A DNA stretch of 56,665 bases from CAZCQG01 sp964500775 (GCA_964500775.1 CAZCQG010000013.1:1-56665), one strand, 5' to 3'; positions 40,268 through 50,185 are shown, numbered from the stretch's first letter. A program made the numbers and translations. The notes: a model not told the origin generated them from the sequence alone.

Positions 40268-41261
40268 TCCCCCTCCTTGAAAAGACCGCAATATCTCGCC
40301 CGATTTTGCGTATATGCACTATCTCCCCTGTGATATTTGCAGATACGTTTTTCCCCGCTGCTCTCGTCGGCGCGATAAAAGTCAAATCCCATGAAACTAA
40401 ATTTTTCGTAGCATTTATCATTCCTTCGCCCCCTTCGATCATCACGAGTTTTTGGCTAGGTGAGAGATGGATGGTGCTAGCAATCGTTACGTCCCTATTC
40501 ACTACCTCAAAAAGCGGGATGTTTAAATCGAAATCCTTACTTTTTGAGTAGATACACACATTAGGAGCGCGACCCTCACAATAGCGCGCATCGAGCTTCG
40601 GACGATCGGTGCGTACGGTGTTGCCTCCGATGATGAGAAGATCAAGCCTATCGCGTATCTCGTGGACGTAGCGGAGTGATTCTAAAGAAGTGATGGTACC
40701 TCCATCAATAGAGCCGTCAAGTCTTTGCGCTATTTTAAAGAACACGAATCGCTTCTCGCTCCATAATAAAAACGGCTCAAGTAAATCGTCGCACTCTTTT
40801 TGCAACACACCCGTTTCTACCGTGATTCCCGATTCTTTTATTGCCCTCATGCCGCCGTTCCCAACGTCTTTTGAACCTATGAAGAGTTTTTTGGGTCGGA
40901 GGGTTTGGATGAGTTTGGAGCACGGGGGTGTTTTGCCGTAGCTATTGCACGGCTCTAAGCTCACGTAGAGTTCGCACTCTGTAAAGATTCCGTTGTGATT
41001 TTTAGTGAGGTAGTCGTGAATCTCGGCAGAATCCTCCAAAGGGAGAATCTCGGAATCTTGCGTCAAAGCGAAATAGCCTTGCTTAAATGCCAACACTTCG
41101 GCGTGCGGAGTGCCTGCTTTTTTATGGGCGGTTAATGCGAGTATTTTTCCGTGTTTATCCAAAAGGAGTGCGCCGACGGCGGGGTTGGGGTAAGTGAGGA
41201 GTTGATATTTCCAAGCCTCATCCAGCGCGAGGCTCATATAAAATTCAGGATTTAGCTCCAT
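40257..41261 (-). CDS. ribD: RibD, riboflavin deaminase/reductase
   Basis: A 334-aa bifunctional enzyme: deaminase with zinc motifs PHAEVLAF and LEPCNSYGKTPPC, then a reductase part (IAQRLDGSIDGGTITSLESLRYVHEIRDRLDLLIIGGNTVRTDRPKL). It runs two steps of riboflavin synthesis. The length is slightly short at the C-terminus. It overlaps rimP. Confidence 0.94.
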   Translation of the reverse strand: MELNPEFYMSLALDEAWKYQLLTYPNPAVGALLLDKHGKILALTAHKKAGTPHAEVLAFKQGYFALTQDSEILPLEDSAEIHDYLTKNHNGIFTECELYVSLEPCNSYGKTPPCSKLIQTLRPKKLFIGSKDVGNGGMRAIKESGITVETGVLQKECDDLLEPFLLWSEKRFVFFKIAQRLDGSIDGGTITSLESLRYVHEIRDRLDLLIIGGNTVRTDRPKLDARYCEGRAPNVCIYSKSKDFDLNIPLFEVVNRDVTIASTIHLSPSQKLVMIEGGEGMINATKNLVSWDLTFIAPTRAAGKNVSANITGEIVHIRKIGRDIAVFSRRGIDN

Positions 41262-41701
41262 TCAAAGTAGGTTCTAGCCTTGCTTATCTCACTTAGAGGA
41301 ATCATCACGGGTGCACCCTCAACCTCAATATGAAGCGTGTCGCTCTCCGTATCGAAAGCGAGTATTTTCCCGTTTAATTTTCTCTTATCGACTAAAGTGA
41401 GTTTGACGCTCTCCCCGAGAGAATTTTCAAAATGGGTGCTACTTCTAAGAGTACGCTCGATTCCGGGCGAGCTCACTTCAAAAAAGTATTTCCCTCGAAG
41501 CGGTTCATGCACGTCTATAAGCGGAGAGACGAGACGGCTCACCTCTTCGCACAGAGCGAGGTTTACCCCATCTTTTGCTTTGATATAGACGCGGAGGTAG
41601 TCGTATCCGTTTTCATTGGTGACCTCTATATCATAGAGTGTCGCTCCCGTGCTTTGGATAGCGGTTATTATGTCGTTTTTGAGTTCGTTACTTATTCCCA
41701 T
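41252..41701 (-). CDS. rimP: RimP, 30S ribosome maturation factor
   Basis: A 149-aa protein: TLYDIEVTNENGYDYLRVYIKAKDGVNLALCEEVSRLVSPLIDVHEPLRGKYFFEVSSPGIERTLR, the RimP core. It precedes nusA in most bacteria but here follows rbfA and infB with no nusA, as in other Campylobacterota. Overlaps rbfA by 14 bases. Confidence 0.94.
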   Translation of the reverse strand: MGISNELKNDIITAIQSTGATLYDIEVTNENGYDYLRVYIKAKDGVNLALCEEVSRLVSPLIDVHEPLRGKYFFEVSSPGIERTLRSSTHFENSLGESVKLTLVDKRKLNGKILAFDTESDTLHIEVEGAPVMIPLSEISKARTYFEWS

Positions 41702-42044
41702 CGCTTATCTTTTTAAAAATTTCTTCTAGTTTACCCAGTTTCTCGGCTTTATCGTCTATTTTAAAGGTCATTTTCGGGCATTTAAACCAATCGGTGACGC
41801 TTAGTATATAGGTTGCGACCCTGCCGCTTGCTTTGTTGAGGGAGCGCAGTATCTCTTTTTGCTCCGCTTTGTCTTCAAAAGGCATTGCTACGAAAACTTG
41901 CGCGTCGTATTTCCCTTTGCTGCATATCACATCGCTCACGCTCACGGAGTTTATCCGCTCATCGTCCAACGAAGCAAAAGCCTCGGGGATGAGCTCTTTG
42001 AGGAGCGATTCTGTTCTTTGGAGTTTGATATTGCGTTCGCTCAT
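41688..42044 (-). CDS. rbfA: RbfA, ribosome-binding factor A
   Basis: A 118-aa KH-like protein: RNIKLQRTESLLKELIPEAFASLDDERINSVSVSDVICSKGKYDAQVFV, then ILRSLNKASGRVATYILSVTDWFKCPKMTFKID. It matures the 16S 5' end during cold and growth. Start abuts the infB stop within one base. Confidence 0.93.
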   Translation of the reverse strand: MSERNIKLQRTESLLKELIPEAFASLDDERINSVSVSDVICSKGKYDAQVFVAMPFEDKAEQKEILRSLNKASGRVATYILSVTDWFKCPKMTFKIDDKAEKLGKLEEIFKKISDGNK

Positions 42045-44728
42045 TACGATTCTCTTTGTTTTTGCACCTCTTTGAACGTCTCAAACGTATCGCCGATTTT
42101 TATGTCGTTGAAGCCCTCTAGCATAATACCGCACTCATACCCTTTTGCGACCTCTCTCGCATCATCTTTGAAGCGTTTGAGGGAGGCGATATTGGAGGTA
42201 TAGACAACGACGCCATCACGTATGAGTCGCACTTTTTGATTCCTATAAATCGTCCCATCCGTCACGAAGCATCCCGCAATCGTACCGATTTTTGAGATAG
42301 TAAAGGTATCGCGTACTTCCGCCGCTCCCGTGACTTCTTCTTCGATGACGGGAGACATCATCCCTGAAACGACGGCTTTTACGTCATCGATGAGGTCGTA
42401 GATGATAGAGTAGGTCTTGATTTGTACACCCAACTCTTTGGCTTTGAGTTTGACGCTATTGGTCGGTCGAATGTTAAAGCCTAGGATGATGCTATTTTCA
42501 CTCGCACCTGCTAAAATCACGTCTGATTCTGTGATACCGCCGACTGCGGCATGGATGATATTTATTTTCACCTCTTCGTTTTTGATTTTTTCCAAAGAGC
42601 CTCTGATGGCTTCTAGTGAACCCTGAACGTCTGACTTAATGATAATAGGCAAGCTTTGGAGCTGTCCTACGCGCACCAATTCGCTAAGTTCGTCAAACGA
42701 CACTTTCGTCGATTTGCTAAGCTCTTTTTGTCTCGCGAGTTCAAGTCGTTTCTGTGCATAGTTTCTCGCCGTCGCATCGCTGTCTACGGCAATAAGAATC
42801 GAACCTGCAGGCGGAACGGCATTAAGTCCCGTGACGACCGCCATTTCGCTAGGTCCTATGCTTTGGATGTTTTTGCCCGTATCATCGATGAGTGCACGCA
42901 CTCTACCGAAAGCGGTGTCTACGACGATACTATCACCCACTTTGAGGGTACCGTTTTGTACGATCGCCGTGGCTACCGGTCCCATCCCTTTTTCGAGCGA
43001 GCTTTCTACGATGACTGCTTTGGCCTCTTTGTTTGGATTGGCTTTGAGTTCCATGATCTCTGATTGGAGGAGGATGGTCTCAAGTAAATCTTCGATGCCC
43101 GTCCCTTGGAGTGCCGAGACATGGACAAACTCATACTGACCGCCCCACTCGACGGGAGTGTATCCAAGCTCACTCGTTTCTGCTTTGAGTTTATCGGGAT
43201 TTGCGTCGGGTTTATCTATCTTGTTTACCGCGAAAATAATAGGTACTCCAGCAGCTTTGGCGTGATTGAGTGCCTCGATAGTTTGCGGGCGCACGCCGTC
43301 ATCTGCGGCGATAACGATGATAGCGATGTCTGTGACTTGCGCACCGCGTGCACGCATCTCCGTAAAGGCTTCGTGTCCCGGAGTATCGATAAAGGCGATT
43401 TTCTTGCCGTTTTTCTCTACCATATACGCGCCGATATGCTGCGTGATACCGCCCGCTTCACCCGCGGCTACTCGTGCGTTTCTGATTCTATCAAGGAGTG
43501 AAGTCTTTCCGTGATCGACGTGACCCATAATAGTCACTACAGGCGGTCGCTCTCGGAGGTCTGCTTCTTCATCCTCGTTTTCGTGGTATTCACCGAGATA
43601 ATCGAGGTCTTCCATAGGATTGGTGATCTCTATTTGTATGCCGAATTCGTGTGCGAGTATCTCAATCTCATCGTTGCTGAGGAAATCGTTTTTGGTGATC
43701 ATCTTTCCTAAACCGAAAAGTACTTTTATCACTTCGGCGGTATTTTTTCCTACTTTATCGGCAAATTCATACGCTCTTATGTCTTCTTGTATCTCAATAA
43801 TAGTGTTTTCCTCTAGTTTGTTTTCACTTTTTGCTGCGACGTAATGGCTTTTCTTTTTCTTCCTTTTTCTAAAGGTCTGCTCGCTTAAAAAGTTTCTTTG
43901 ATTGGGTTTGACTTTTGTGTTGTCGAGTTTTTTATCGACTTTCTTTTTATCTTCTTCTTCCTCGTCTTTGATGGTGAGATCCATAAGCACTACTTCATCT
44001 TCATCCTCGTCGTCAACATCGGTCGCAAGTTCTCTATCGGAGAGTATGTCGATTTTTTGTATCCCCTCTTTTTTTGCGTGTACGGGTACTTTTTTGACTT
44101 TTTTCTTTTTCTTGTGGAAGTCGCTTGCGGTATCTTCGCTTGTCGCACGCTCCTCAAAGAGTTGATTGAGGGTGGTTTTGAGTTCGCTTTTCTTTTCGCC
44201 GCCCTCTTGTTGTTGCGTTTTGGATTGGGTAGGCGTAGTTTCTTGCTCCTCCCCTTTTCTCTCCGCTTTTTTGACAAATACGAGTTTTCTCCTCATAACC
44301 GTCGCTTGTGCGAGTGTTTCGCCTTTGTTCTCGTCACTCTCTTCTTCTACGACCTTGGCGGTTTTATTCTCGCTTATAGGTGCGGGAGCTTGCTCGGTTT
44401 CGATTTTTTTCTCGACGCTTTTTTGGATAGGTTTTTCTTTTGGAGCGGGTGCGGGAGTCTCTTGCTTTTGAGGAGCTGTTTCTTTTGCTTCATTTTTTGG
44501 AGCGCTTTTTTGCTCTTGTTTTTTCGGCTCTTCTTTTGCGGGTTCCGCAGGTTTTAGCAGTTTTGACTTGCCGGTCATAATATAGTTGAGCAGCTCCTCG
44601 GCTTCTTCTGCGGAGATGGCGCTAGAGGCGGTCTTTAAATCAAGATTTAGCTCCAGTCCTTTATCTACGACATCTTTGCTTTTGATGCCTAGCTCTTTCG
44701 CTATCTCATGTACGCGCACTTTTTGCAT
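42044..44728 (-). CDS. infB: InfB, translation initiation factor IF-2
   Basis: An 894-aa GTPase: N-terminal IF2N helix (VRVHEIAKELGIKSKDVVDK), a long charged low-complexity linker (about 55-330), then the G domain with G1 GHVDHGKTSLLD, G3 DTPGHEAF, G4 NKID and the C-terminal tRNA-binding domains. It brings initiator tRNA to the 30S subunit. The linker gives large antisense open frames on the plus strand that I do not count as genes. Confidence 0.97.
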   Translation of the reverse strand: MQKVRVHEIAKELGIKSKDVVDKGLELNLDLKTASSAISAEEAEELLNYIMTGKSKLLKPAEPAKEEPKKQEQKSAPKNEAKETAPQKQETPAPAPKEKPIQKSVEKKIETEQAPAPISENKTAKVVEEESDENKGETLAQATVMRRKLVFVKKAERKGEEQETTPTQSKTQQQEGGEKKSELKTTLNQLFEERATSEDTASDFHKKKKKVKKVPVHAKKEGIQKIDILSDRELATDVDDEDEDEVVLMDLTIKDEEEEDKKKVDKKLDNTKVKPNQRNFLSEQTFRKRKKKKSHYVAAKSENKLEENTIIEIQEDIRAYEFADKVGKNTAEVIKVLFGLGKMITKNDFLSNDEIEILAHEFGIQIEITNPMEDLDYLGEYHENEDEEADLRERPPVVTIMGHVDHGKTSLLDRIRNARVAAGEAGGITQHIGAYMVEKNGKKIAFIDTPGHEAFTEMRARGAQVTDIAIIVIAADDGVRPQTIEALNHAKAAGVPIIFAVNKIDKPDANPDKLKAETSELGYTPVEWGGQYEFVHVSALQGTGIEDLLETILLQSEIMELKANPNKEAKAVIVESSLEKGMGPVATAIVQNGTLKVGDSIVVDTAFGRVRALIDDTGKNIQSIGPSEMAVVTGLNAVPPAGSILIAVDSDATARNYAQKRLELARQKELSKSTKVSFDELSELVRVGQLQSLPIIIKSDVQGSLEAIRGSLEKIKNEEVKINIIHAAVGGITESDVILAGASENSIILGFNIRPTNSVKLKAKELGVQIKTYSIIYDLIDDVKAVVSGMMSPVIEEEVTGAAEVRDTFTISKIGTIAGCFVTDGTIYRNQKVRLIRDGVVVYTSNIASLKRFKDDAREVAKGYECGIMLEGFNDIKIGDTFETFKEVQKQRES

Positions 44729-44963
44729 TAAAAAAAATCTCCTTTAATTCTTGGATACGTTCTGTTATCGTGTTTTTCGGAATCTTGCACTCTTTTGCCA
44801 ATAATCCCTCTAGTTTTTTACTCTCTACGCAGTTTTCACAGACATAAAAGCTTCTTCCGATACCTTCATATTTGATTATAGATTGGTTTTTGCACTGTAG
44901 TCTATGGAGCGCTTTTTGTTCAAATCTGCCTCTGCAACATATACACATTCTAATAGGACTCAT
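44706..44963 (-). CDS. YlxR (DUF448) RNA-binding protein
   Basis: An 85-aa protein beginning MSPIRMCICCRGRFEQKALHRLQCKN, the YlxR cysteine-rich start, with RSFYVCENCVES. It is part of the infB operon in most bacteria and binds RNA or RNase P. Overlaps infB by 23 bases; 36 bases after thrB. Confidence 0.88.
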   Translation of the reverse strand: MSPIRMCICCRGRFEQKALHRLQCKNQSIIKYEGIGRSFYVCENCVESKKLEGLLAKECKIPKNTITERIQELKEIFFNAKSART

Positions 44964-44999
44964 AAAAAAACCCGCAATTATACCACAATCCTTAATGAA

Positions 45000-45884
45000 T
45001 CACAAAGATTCTATTTTAAGACCTACGTTATCAAAATCTAAAACGGCGGTTCTAAACTTTGGAAACGCGGCACTTAAAGCTTCTGCCAAGGAAGCGGCAT
45101 CATCCTTATATACGAGATTGAAAAACGTCGTACCGCTCCCTGAGAGGGTAGACATTATCGCTCCGTGTTGGAGCGCTATTTTTTGCACTTCAAAGAGCAC
45201 GGGAAAAGACTTCATCCTATATTTTTGGTGGAATCTATCTCTAGAGGCGTAGCGGAGGAGTTCCCAATCCCTGCTCATAAATGCAGCGACCGTCATAGAG
45301 CTTCTCCCTACGTTATAGACAGCGTCGATTCTAGAGTATTTTTTCGGAAGCGTCGTCCTTGAATAGTTCGTCGAAGTGGAGCGATTCGGGATGACGACGA
45401 CCGCTTTTATATCATCGGGAATCTCACTTTTTTTATATATCACGCTGTCTCTATCGACTATCGCGGTGATAAAACCTCCCATCGCCGCAGGGGTGATATT
45501 GTCGGGGTGGGATTCAAACTCCAAGGCGCGATTGAGGATTTTTTGTTTGTCTATGGGAAGTTCGGCTTGTGCGTATGCCGACGCAATGGCTCCGATGATC
45601 ACTGCCGAGCTGCTTCCGAGCCCTCGCGAGATGGGGATGGAGTTGTCAAAAGAGAATCTAAACGTGTCGTTTTGTCCCGTAAGCTCAAAATAGACTTTAT
45701 TGAATATCTTGACGAAAATATTGTCGCTGCGCATCTTGGCGTTGTCGCTCCCTTCGCCGTTGATATGGATACTCGTGAAGGTAGATCTTTTGACCGAAAA
45801 GGTGTTATAGAGGGTGAGCGCAAGACCTAGCGTGTCAAAACCGGGACCGAGATTCGCACTTGTTGCGGGGACTTTTAAAAGCAA
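45000..45884 (-). CDS. thrB: ThrB, homoserine kinase
   Basis: A 294-aa GHMP kinase: KVPATSANLGPGFDTLGLAL, the ATP-loop ISRGLGSSSAVIIGAIASAYA and TLSGSGTTFFNLV. It phosphorylates homoserine for threonine synthesis. The start is TTG 45884 with AAAGGA upstream, 11 bases after tsaB. Confidence 0.95.
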   Translation of the reverse strand: MLLKVPATSANLGPGFDTLGLALTLYNTFSVKRSTFTSIHINGEGSDNAKMRSDNIFVKIFNKVYFELTGQNDTFRFSFDNSIPISRGLGSSSAVIIGAIASAYAQAELPIDKQKILNRALEFESHPDNITPAAMGGFITAIVDRDSVIYKKSEIPDDIKAVVVIPNRSTSTNYSRTTLPKKYSRIDAVYNVGRSSMTVAAFMSRDWELLRYASRDRFHQKYRMKSFPVLFEVQKIALQHGAIMSTLSGSGTTFFNLVYKDDAASLAEALSAAFPKFRTAVLDFDNVGLKIESL

Positions 45885-45895
45885 ACACTTTCCTT

Positions 45896-46372
45896 TTATC
45901 TGACTGCCGGCAGGATATACAGAGGCTCTATGTCGCTATCAAAGAGGCTATAATCCAAGACTTTTGGCAAAGTAAACGAGGCGGCGATGTCTTCCTCGAA
46001 TTTTTGAAGTGCAATAGTAGCATTTTTTTTAACAAAATAAAATTTACCGTGCGCTTTGATAGGAGTATTGCCGTTGAAGGCGAAAGCATCGCTCGCGTAT
46101 ATCTCTATATCCTTAGCGATTTGTAACGCACGCAAAAAAACATAGGTGAGTTTTATCGCCATAAAACTTCCGGGACCCTTAGCGTAATAGATTTTTTGAA
46201 CGTCCCATTCTTGTATTATGTCGGCATATAGAGGGGCGAGTCTATCGGAGCACATCCCGCTATCTTCTATACTTTTTTGCAATTTCCCGTCCGTATAGAT
46301 TCCGATTTTTAGAGGCGAAGAGAGGCTAAGCAGAAGGAGTTCGGCATTTTTGCGCAGCGTAGATTCCTTCAT
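45896..46372 (-). CDS. tsaB: TsaB-like tRNA threonylcarbamoyladenosine protein
   Basis: A 158-aa protein of the TsaB type: LLLLSLSSPLKIGIYTDGKLQKSIED, APLYADIIQEWDVQKIYYAKGPGSFMAIKL (KGPGSFTGxRx signature with FMAIK), and a C-terminal half shortened relative to the usual 200-230 aa. It helps TsaD make t6A37 in tRNA. ATG 46372 lies inside lpxC (47-base overlap); the longer reading from 46480 is within lpxC. Confidence 0.83.
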   Translation of the reverse strand: MKESTLRKNAELLLLSLSSPLKIGIYTDGKLQKSIEDSGMCSDRLAPLYADIIQEWDVQKIYYAKGPGSFMAIKLTYVFLRALQIAKDIEIYASDAFAFNGNTPIKAHGKFYFVKKNATIALQKFEEDIAASFTLPKVLDYSLFDSDIEPLYILPAVR

Positions 46373-47243
46373 AGAGATTGAGCTCTTTGGAGAGCTCTTT
46401 GGAGAGGGTGATGATCTCGTATGCGTTTGAAGCGAGAAGCGTTTTGACGAGTGTTTGGTTGAGTGCGTGGCTTCCTGCATAGGAGGTGTATTTCCCTAAA
46501 ATAGGCATATTCGCCAAGCTCACATCCCCGATAGCATCGAGTATCTTATGGCGGACGAATTCATTTTTATACCGCAACCCCTCTTGGTTGAGAATCTTCG
46601 TATTATCTAGCACGATAGCATTCGCGAGTGAGCCGCCGAGGGCTAGACCTTTGCTTCGCAGGTATTGTACTTCGTGCAAGAATCCAAACGTCCGCGCACG
46701 TGCGATCTCTTTTTTGTAGTTTTCGGTGGAAAAATCAAACGAGAACTCTTGTTTCCGAATCACAGGGTGGTCGAACTCTATGGTGAAATCAAAAGAGAGG
46801 GTATCGGCAGGAGAAAAACTCGCCCTCTTTTTCCCTTCGATCACCTCGACTTTTTCTTTTATGAGAATCACCTTTTTAAAAGCATCGAGTTTTTGTATGC
46901 CACCCTCTTCGAGTAACATACAAAAACCGATGCTGCTTCCGTCCATAATGGGGACTTCGTTGTTATCGATCTCGACCAAGAGATTGTCGATACCGTAGGC
47001 AAAAAGTGCGGAGCAAAAATGCTCAATCGTAGAGACGCTCGCCTCTCCTATACCGATAGTCGTCGCTAATGTCGTGTCGGTGATGTTGGCGCTTTTTAGC
47101 TCTATGCTTTTGCCGAGATCCTTTCTGTAAAATACGATTCCCTCATTTGCCCCCAGCGGGGAGAGTTTCATTTTTACGGGTGTCCCTTTGTGTAGACCGA
47201 TACCGACTATCTCTACGCTTTTTGCTATCGTTCTTTGGAGCAC
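46326..47243 (-). CDS. lpxC: LpxC, UDP-3-O-acyl-N-acetylglucosamine deacetylase
   Basis: A 305-aa zinc enzyme: TIAKSVEIVGIGLHKGTPVKM, STIEHFCSALFAYGIDNLLVEIDNNEVPIMDGSS (zinc His in IEH), and VRHKILDAIGDVSLANMPILGKYTSYAGSHALN (HKxxDxxGD motif). It commits lipid A synthesis. The start is GTG 47243 in the minC end. Confidence 0.95.
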   Translation of the reverse strand: MLQRTIAKSVEIVGIGLHKGTPVKMKLSPLGANEGIVFYRKDLGKSIELKSANITDTTLATTIGIGEASVSTIEHFCSALFAYGIDNLLVEIDNNEVPIMDGSSIGFCMLLEEGGIQKLDAFKKVILIKEKVEVIEGKKRASFSPADTLSFDFTIEFDHPVIRKQEFSFDFSTENYKKEIARARTFGFLHEVQYLRSKGLALGGSLANAIVLDNTKILNQEGLRYKNEFVRHKILDAIGDVSLANMPILGKYTSYAGSHALNQTLVKTLLASNAYEIITLSKELSKELNLYEGIYAAQKCRTPSA

Positions 47244-47821
47244 TCTTTGACCTCGATTTTACCGTCGTTCTTATATATCATCACGTTCTTGTTCGTCACG
47301 TTTTCCCTATCGAATATCTCTCCGTGAAACGATAACGAACCGCTCCCGAAGCTCTCTACAAAAGCAAAATTCCCATCACAGAGCACTTTGCCGTCTATTT
47401 CTCCGCGAATTATAGTATTTTTTTTACAAATTACCGTCGCGCCGCTGTTTATTCTGCCAAAAATTAGTAAATCATTTTCAACATCGATCATCTCTCCGCT
47501 CCGAATTGTCTTTTCCAAAACAAGCGATTCTTCCAAGTCGATCTGTTCTACTTTTGCGGCTTCGATGTTGATTTTTACCGTCTTTTTCTCTTCGGGCGTT
47601 ATTTTGAGCTGCTCTTCTTGTGCGAGAGTAGAGTTGAGCGTACCGAATGTCAGCTCTTTGACATTCAAAAAATCGCAAATCTCTTTGTCTATATCGCCGC
47701 TAAGCAGCAGGGTAAAGCGTTTGAGAAGAATGAGGTTTTTGTTGATGTAATCGAGAAATTCCCCCTTATCTTCTACGTGTATCTCAAAAACCCTGATGTT
47801 TTTTTGTTTGGCGACTATCAT
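47225..47821 (-). CDS. minC: MinC, septum-site determining protein
   Basis: A 198-aa protein: an N-terminal MinC domain (IVAKQKNIRVFEIHVEDKGEFLDYI), a short linker, then the right-handed beta-helix C-terminal domain IRSGEMIDVENDLLIFGRINSGATVICKKNTIIRGEIDGKVLCDGNFAFV. It blocks FtsZ at the poles with MinD; minD and minE are not in this window. Start ATG 47821 in ATGA overlap with the peptidase. Confidence 0.9.
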   Translation of the reverse strand: MIVAKQKNIRVFEIHVEDKGEFLDYINKNLILLKRFTLLLSGDIDKEICDFLNVKELTFGTLNSTLAQEEQLKITPEEKKTVKINIEAAKVEQIDLEESLVLEKTIRSGEMIDVENDLLIFGRINSGATVICKKNTIIRGEIDGKVLCDGNFAFVESFGSGSLSFHGEIFDRENVTNKNVMIYKNDGKIEVKECSKER

Positions 47822-49152
47822 TGCATCATTGCCTTCGCGGCTTTGAATACGTCGGTGATATTGAGTCGTATCCAGTTGCTGTCCATCCACTCTTGCGGTC
47901 TAGCTTCGATTCCTTGAACGGTGATCCCAAAATGGAGGTGATCGCCCAGTGCAAGTCCGGTTTTTCCCGAGATCGCTATCACGTCGTTTGGTTCGACTAT
48001 ATCCCCCTTTATTTTCCTAAACTCTAGGCAATGGGCATAGAGCGAGCCGATACCCATACCGTGGTCGATGAGGAGCATATTGCCGTAGATTCCGTTGAAG
48101 TCCGAATATATCACGATTCCCTTGTTGCTGCCGATGATAGGGGCATTTGCCGTACTTGCAAAGTCGATACCGAGATGGTAGGAATTGCTCACGTTTACGC
48201 CGTCTTTGACAAACGTCCTATAATCGCCGAAGTCCGCCACTTTCGCACCGTTTTTGAGCGGATAGAAAGGGAGCATTTGGAAATCTTCCCTCTGCAAGAG
48301 CGATTTGCTCGCTACGTCGTATATGGCTTTGGTGTTGAGTGCTCGGAGCGTTTCGTTTACGTATTTAAATCTCGCTATTTTATCGGGATCGGGTGTCTCG
48401 CCCACCTCCATCGTGAGGTCGGTGATTTTCCCTTCGACAAAGGAATCAGACAAAGGAATCGTCGATTTCTTGTACTCTATATTTTTTTTGAAGTAGTCGA
48501 TGCCCGTGATGCTTCTATTTCCCGCGAGGTCTATAGCGACTATTTTCGGGCTAAAGTCTTCTTCTTGTACATCCCAAGCGATGATGGCGTTGTAGTACCC
48601 CTCTTTGTAAAATTTAAACGGGACGAATCTATTTTTCCCCGCCTCGATATAGAGCTCTTTGAGATTCTCATCTTCGGCGTTAAACACTACCGCCGCGCTT
48701 CCACCTTTGTAGATGCCGTAGGATTTGGAGAGGATGGAGAGCTTTGGTTTTTTTCTGTCGACTATTATTGTGATGGTTTGTTCGCTTATGTTCCCTTTGA
48801 GGAGATTCCATTTGCTGATGTCCGTAGCCGTGATTTTTATCGTAAACTCTTGCGATGCTCCGACTTGCTCTAGTGAAGGAGGAGTGATGTCGATGTGCAG
48901 AGAGGTCGGCTTGTCCTGCGGCGAGACATCTTGTGCGAGTAGCTCTTTTTCGGCAATCAAAAACGAGACTTTGTAGTTGGCTATTCCCGTATTGTCGCTG
49001 ATGATGGCATCAATTGGATTGTGGAGATTCCAATAGATCTTTTTTTCGGCTTGGATTCCGGGGGGTTGCTGCTCAAGCCAGTCGCCCGTGAATAATAAGA
49101 AGATTCCCACCAAAGCCGCAATAGGCACTAAAAGCCGCAATAATTTACTCAT
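47818..49152 (-). CDS. M23-family peptidoglycan metallopeptidase
   Basis: A 444-aa protein with one N-terminal membrane segment (LLRLLVPIAALVGIFLLF), a beta-rich middle and a C-terminal LytM/M23 domain: zinc HLGIDFAS (HxxxD), and HLHFG in LGDHLHFGITV. Family members cut peptide bridges and in Helicobacter and Campylobacter shape the cell (Csd1-like). I start it at ATG 49152 with GAAGGG upstream; it overlaps the DHH gene by 8 bases. Confidence 0.9.
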   Translation of the reverse strand: MSKLLRLLVPIAALVGIFLLFTGDWLEQQPPGIQAEKKIYWNLHNPIDAIISDNTGIANYKVSFLIAEKELLAQDVSPQDKPTSLHIDITPPSLEQVGASQEFTIKITATDISKWNLLKGNISEQTITIIVDRKKPKLSILSKSYGIYKGGSAAVVFNAEDENLKELYIEAGKNRFVPFKFYKEGYYNAIIAWDVQEEDFSPKIVAIDLAGNRSITGIDYFKKNIEYKKSTIPLSDSFVEGKITDLTMEVGETPDPDKIARFKYVNETLRALNTKAIYDVASKSLLQREDFQMLPFYPLKNGAKVADFGDYRTFVKDGVNVSNSYHLGIDFASTANAPIIGSNKGIVIYSDFNGIYGNMLLIDHGMGIGSLYAHCLEFRKIKGDIVEPNDVIAISGKTGLALGDHLHFGITVQGIEARPQEWMDSNWIRLNITDVFKAAKAMMQ

Positions 49153-50110
49153 CAAAAAACCCTTCCAAACAGTTGATTATCATTTGTTTCATCGAATCTA
49201 ACGTGATATTTTTCGCCGACGCGCCGCTAGCGTTTCTGTGTCCGCCGCCGCCGAATATTTGGGCGATGAGGTTCGTGTCGAGATTCCCTTTCGAACGGAA
49301 CGAGACCCGCACTTCGCCGCTCTCCTCGCTCCGCAAAAGTATCCCGAGACGCACGCTCGCCAAAGAGAGGGCAAAATTTACGATGCCCTCGCAATCGCTC
49401 CGTTTTGCGCCGCTCTCTTTGAAATCCTCATCATGTAAAGACATAATCGCGCATCTCCCTTTGGCGTGTAGCTCCAAAGAGGCGAGCGATTTTTGTATGA
49501 GGCGTACTTTTGCGAGGGAGTTTGAGGCTTTGAGGGTGATATAGATTTTGTTTGGATCGACACCGAGTTTGCACAACTCGCTCGCCATCCCAAACGTCAC
49601 GTCATCTACCCGCTCATAACCGAAAAATCCGCTGTCGCTCGCTATCGCGTAAAATAGCGCCTCACCCCCGTGACTATCTAGCGTATATCCGCCCTGTACA
49701 AGCAACTTATATACCAGTAATCCCGTCGCGCAAGCACTCGAATCGACGAGATTTACGTTTCCAAAGAGAGTGTTGTTTTGATGGTGGTCGATATTGAGTA
49801 TCGGCGCGCCGAGAGTTTGTATCGCCGCGATCTCATCTTCATCCAGTCCGAATCTTGCAAAATCCGCCCCGTCCACGGCGATGACCAAATCAAAGATTTT
49901 AGGAAACTCTCTTTTTATCTTTCCAAAACCGGGGATGCTTTTGAGTTCATTTTGAATGTCGGTGCTTTTATTGAACACCGTCACTTTTTTTGTTTTGAGC
50001 GTATGGTAGATACCAAGCGCTGATCCTAGAGTATCTGCATCGGGATTTTTGTGGGTGAGGATGAGGATGTGTTGGGAATCTTCTATTAATCGGAGCGCTT
50101 TTTCTATCAT
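49145..50110 (-). CDS. DHH-family phosphoesterase (NrnA/RecJ-like)
   Basis: A 321-aa protein with motif I LTHKNPDADTLGSALGIY, VDGADFARFG, motif III IDHHQNNTLFGN and C-terminal DHHA1 motif GGGGHRNASGA. It degrades nanoRNA or pAp, or cyclic dinucleotides; the exact substrate is not set here. Head of the operon run that ends at 29160. Confidence 0.92.
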   Translation of the reverse strand: MIEKALRLIEDSQHILILTHKNPDADTLGSALGIYHTLKTKKVTVFNKSTDIQNELKSIPGFGKIKREFPKIFDLVIAVDGADFARFGLDEDEIAAIQTLGAPILNIDHHQNNTLFGNVNLVDSSACATGLLVYKLLVQGGYTLDSHGGEALFYAIASDSGFFGYERVDDVTFGMASELCKLGVDPNKIYITLKASNSLAKVRLIQKSLASLELHAKGRCAIMSLHDEDFKESGAKRSDCEGIVNFALSLASVRLGILLRSEESGEVRVSFRSKGNLDTNLIAQIFGGGGHRNASGASAKNITLDSMKQMIINCLEGFFDE

Positions 50111-50185
50111 CTCTTTGTCTTTGGGTATTTTTTTGGGATTCTACCGAATGAAGATAAAACAATATATTGCGGAGCACCTAAAAAA

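Noticed and set aside
43898..44557. 219-aa plus-strand open frame
   Set aside because: Antisense to the repetitive charged linker of infB; composition is a mirror of Lys/Glu codons (Phe, Leu repeats).
48031..48873. 280-aa plus-strand open frame
   Set aside because: Wholly antisense to the well-supported M23 peptidase; no ribosome binding site or recognisable motif.
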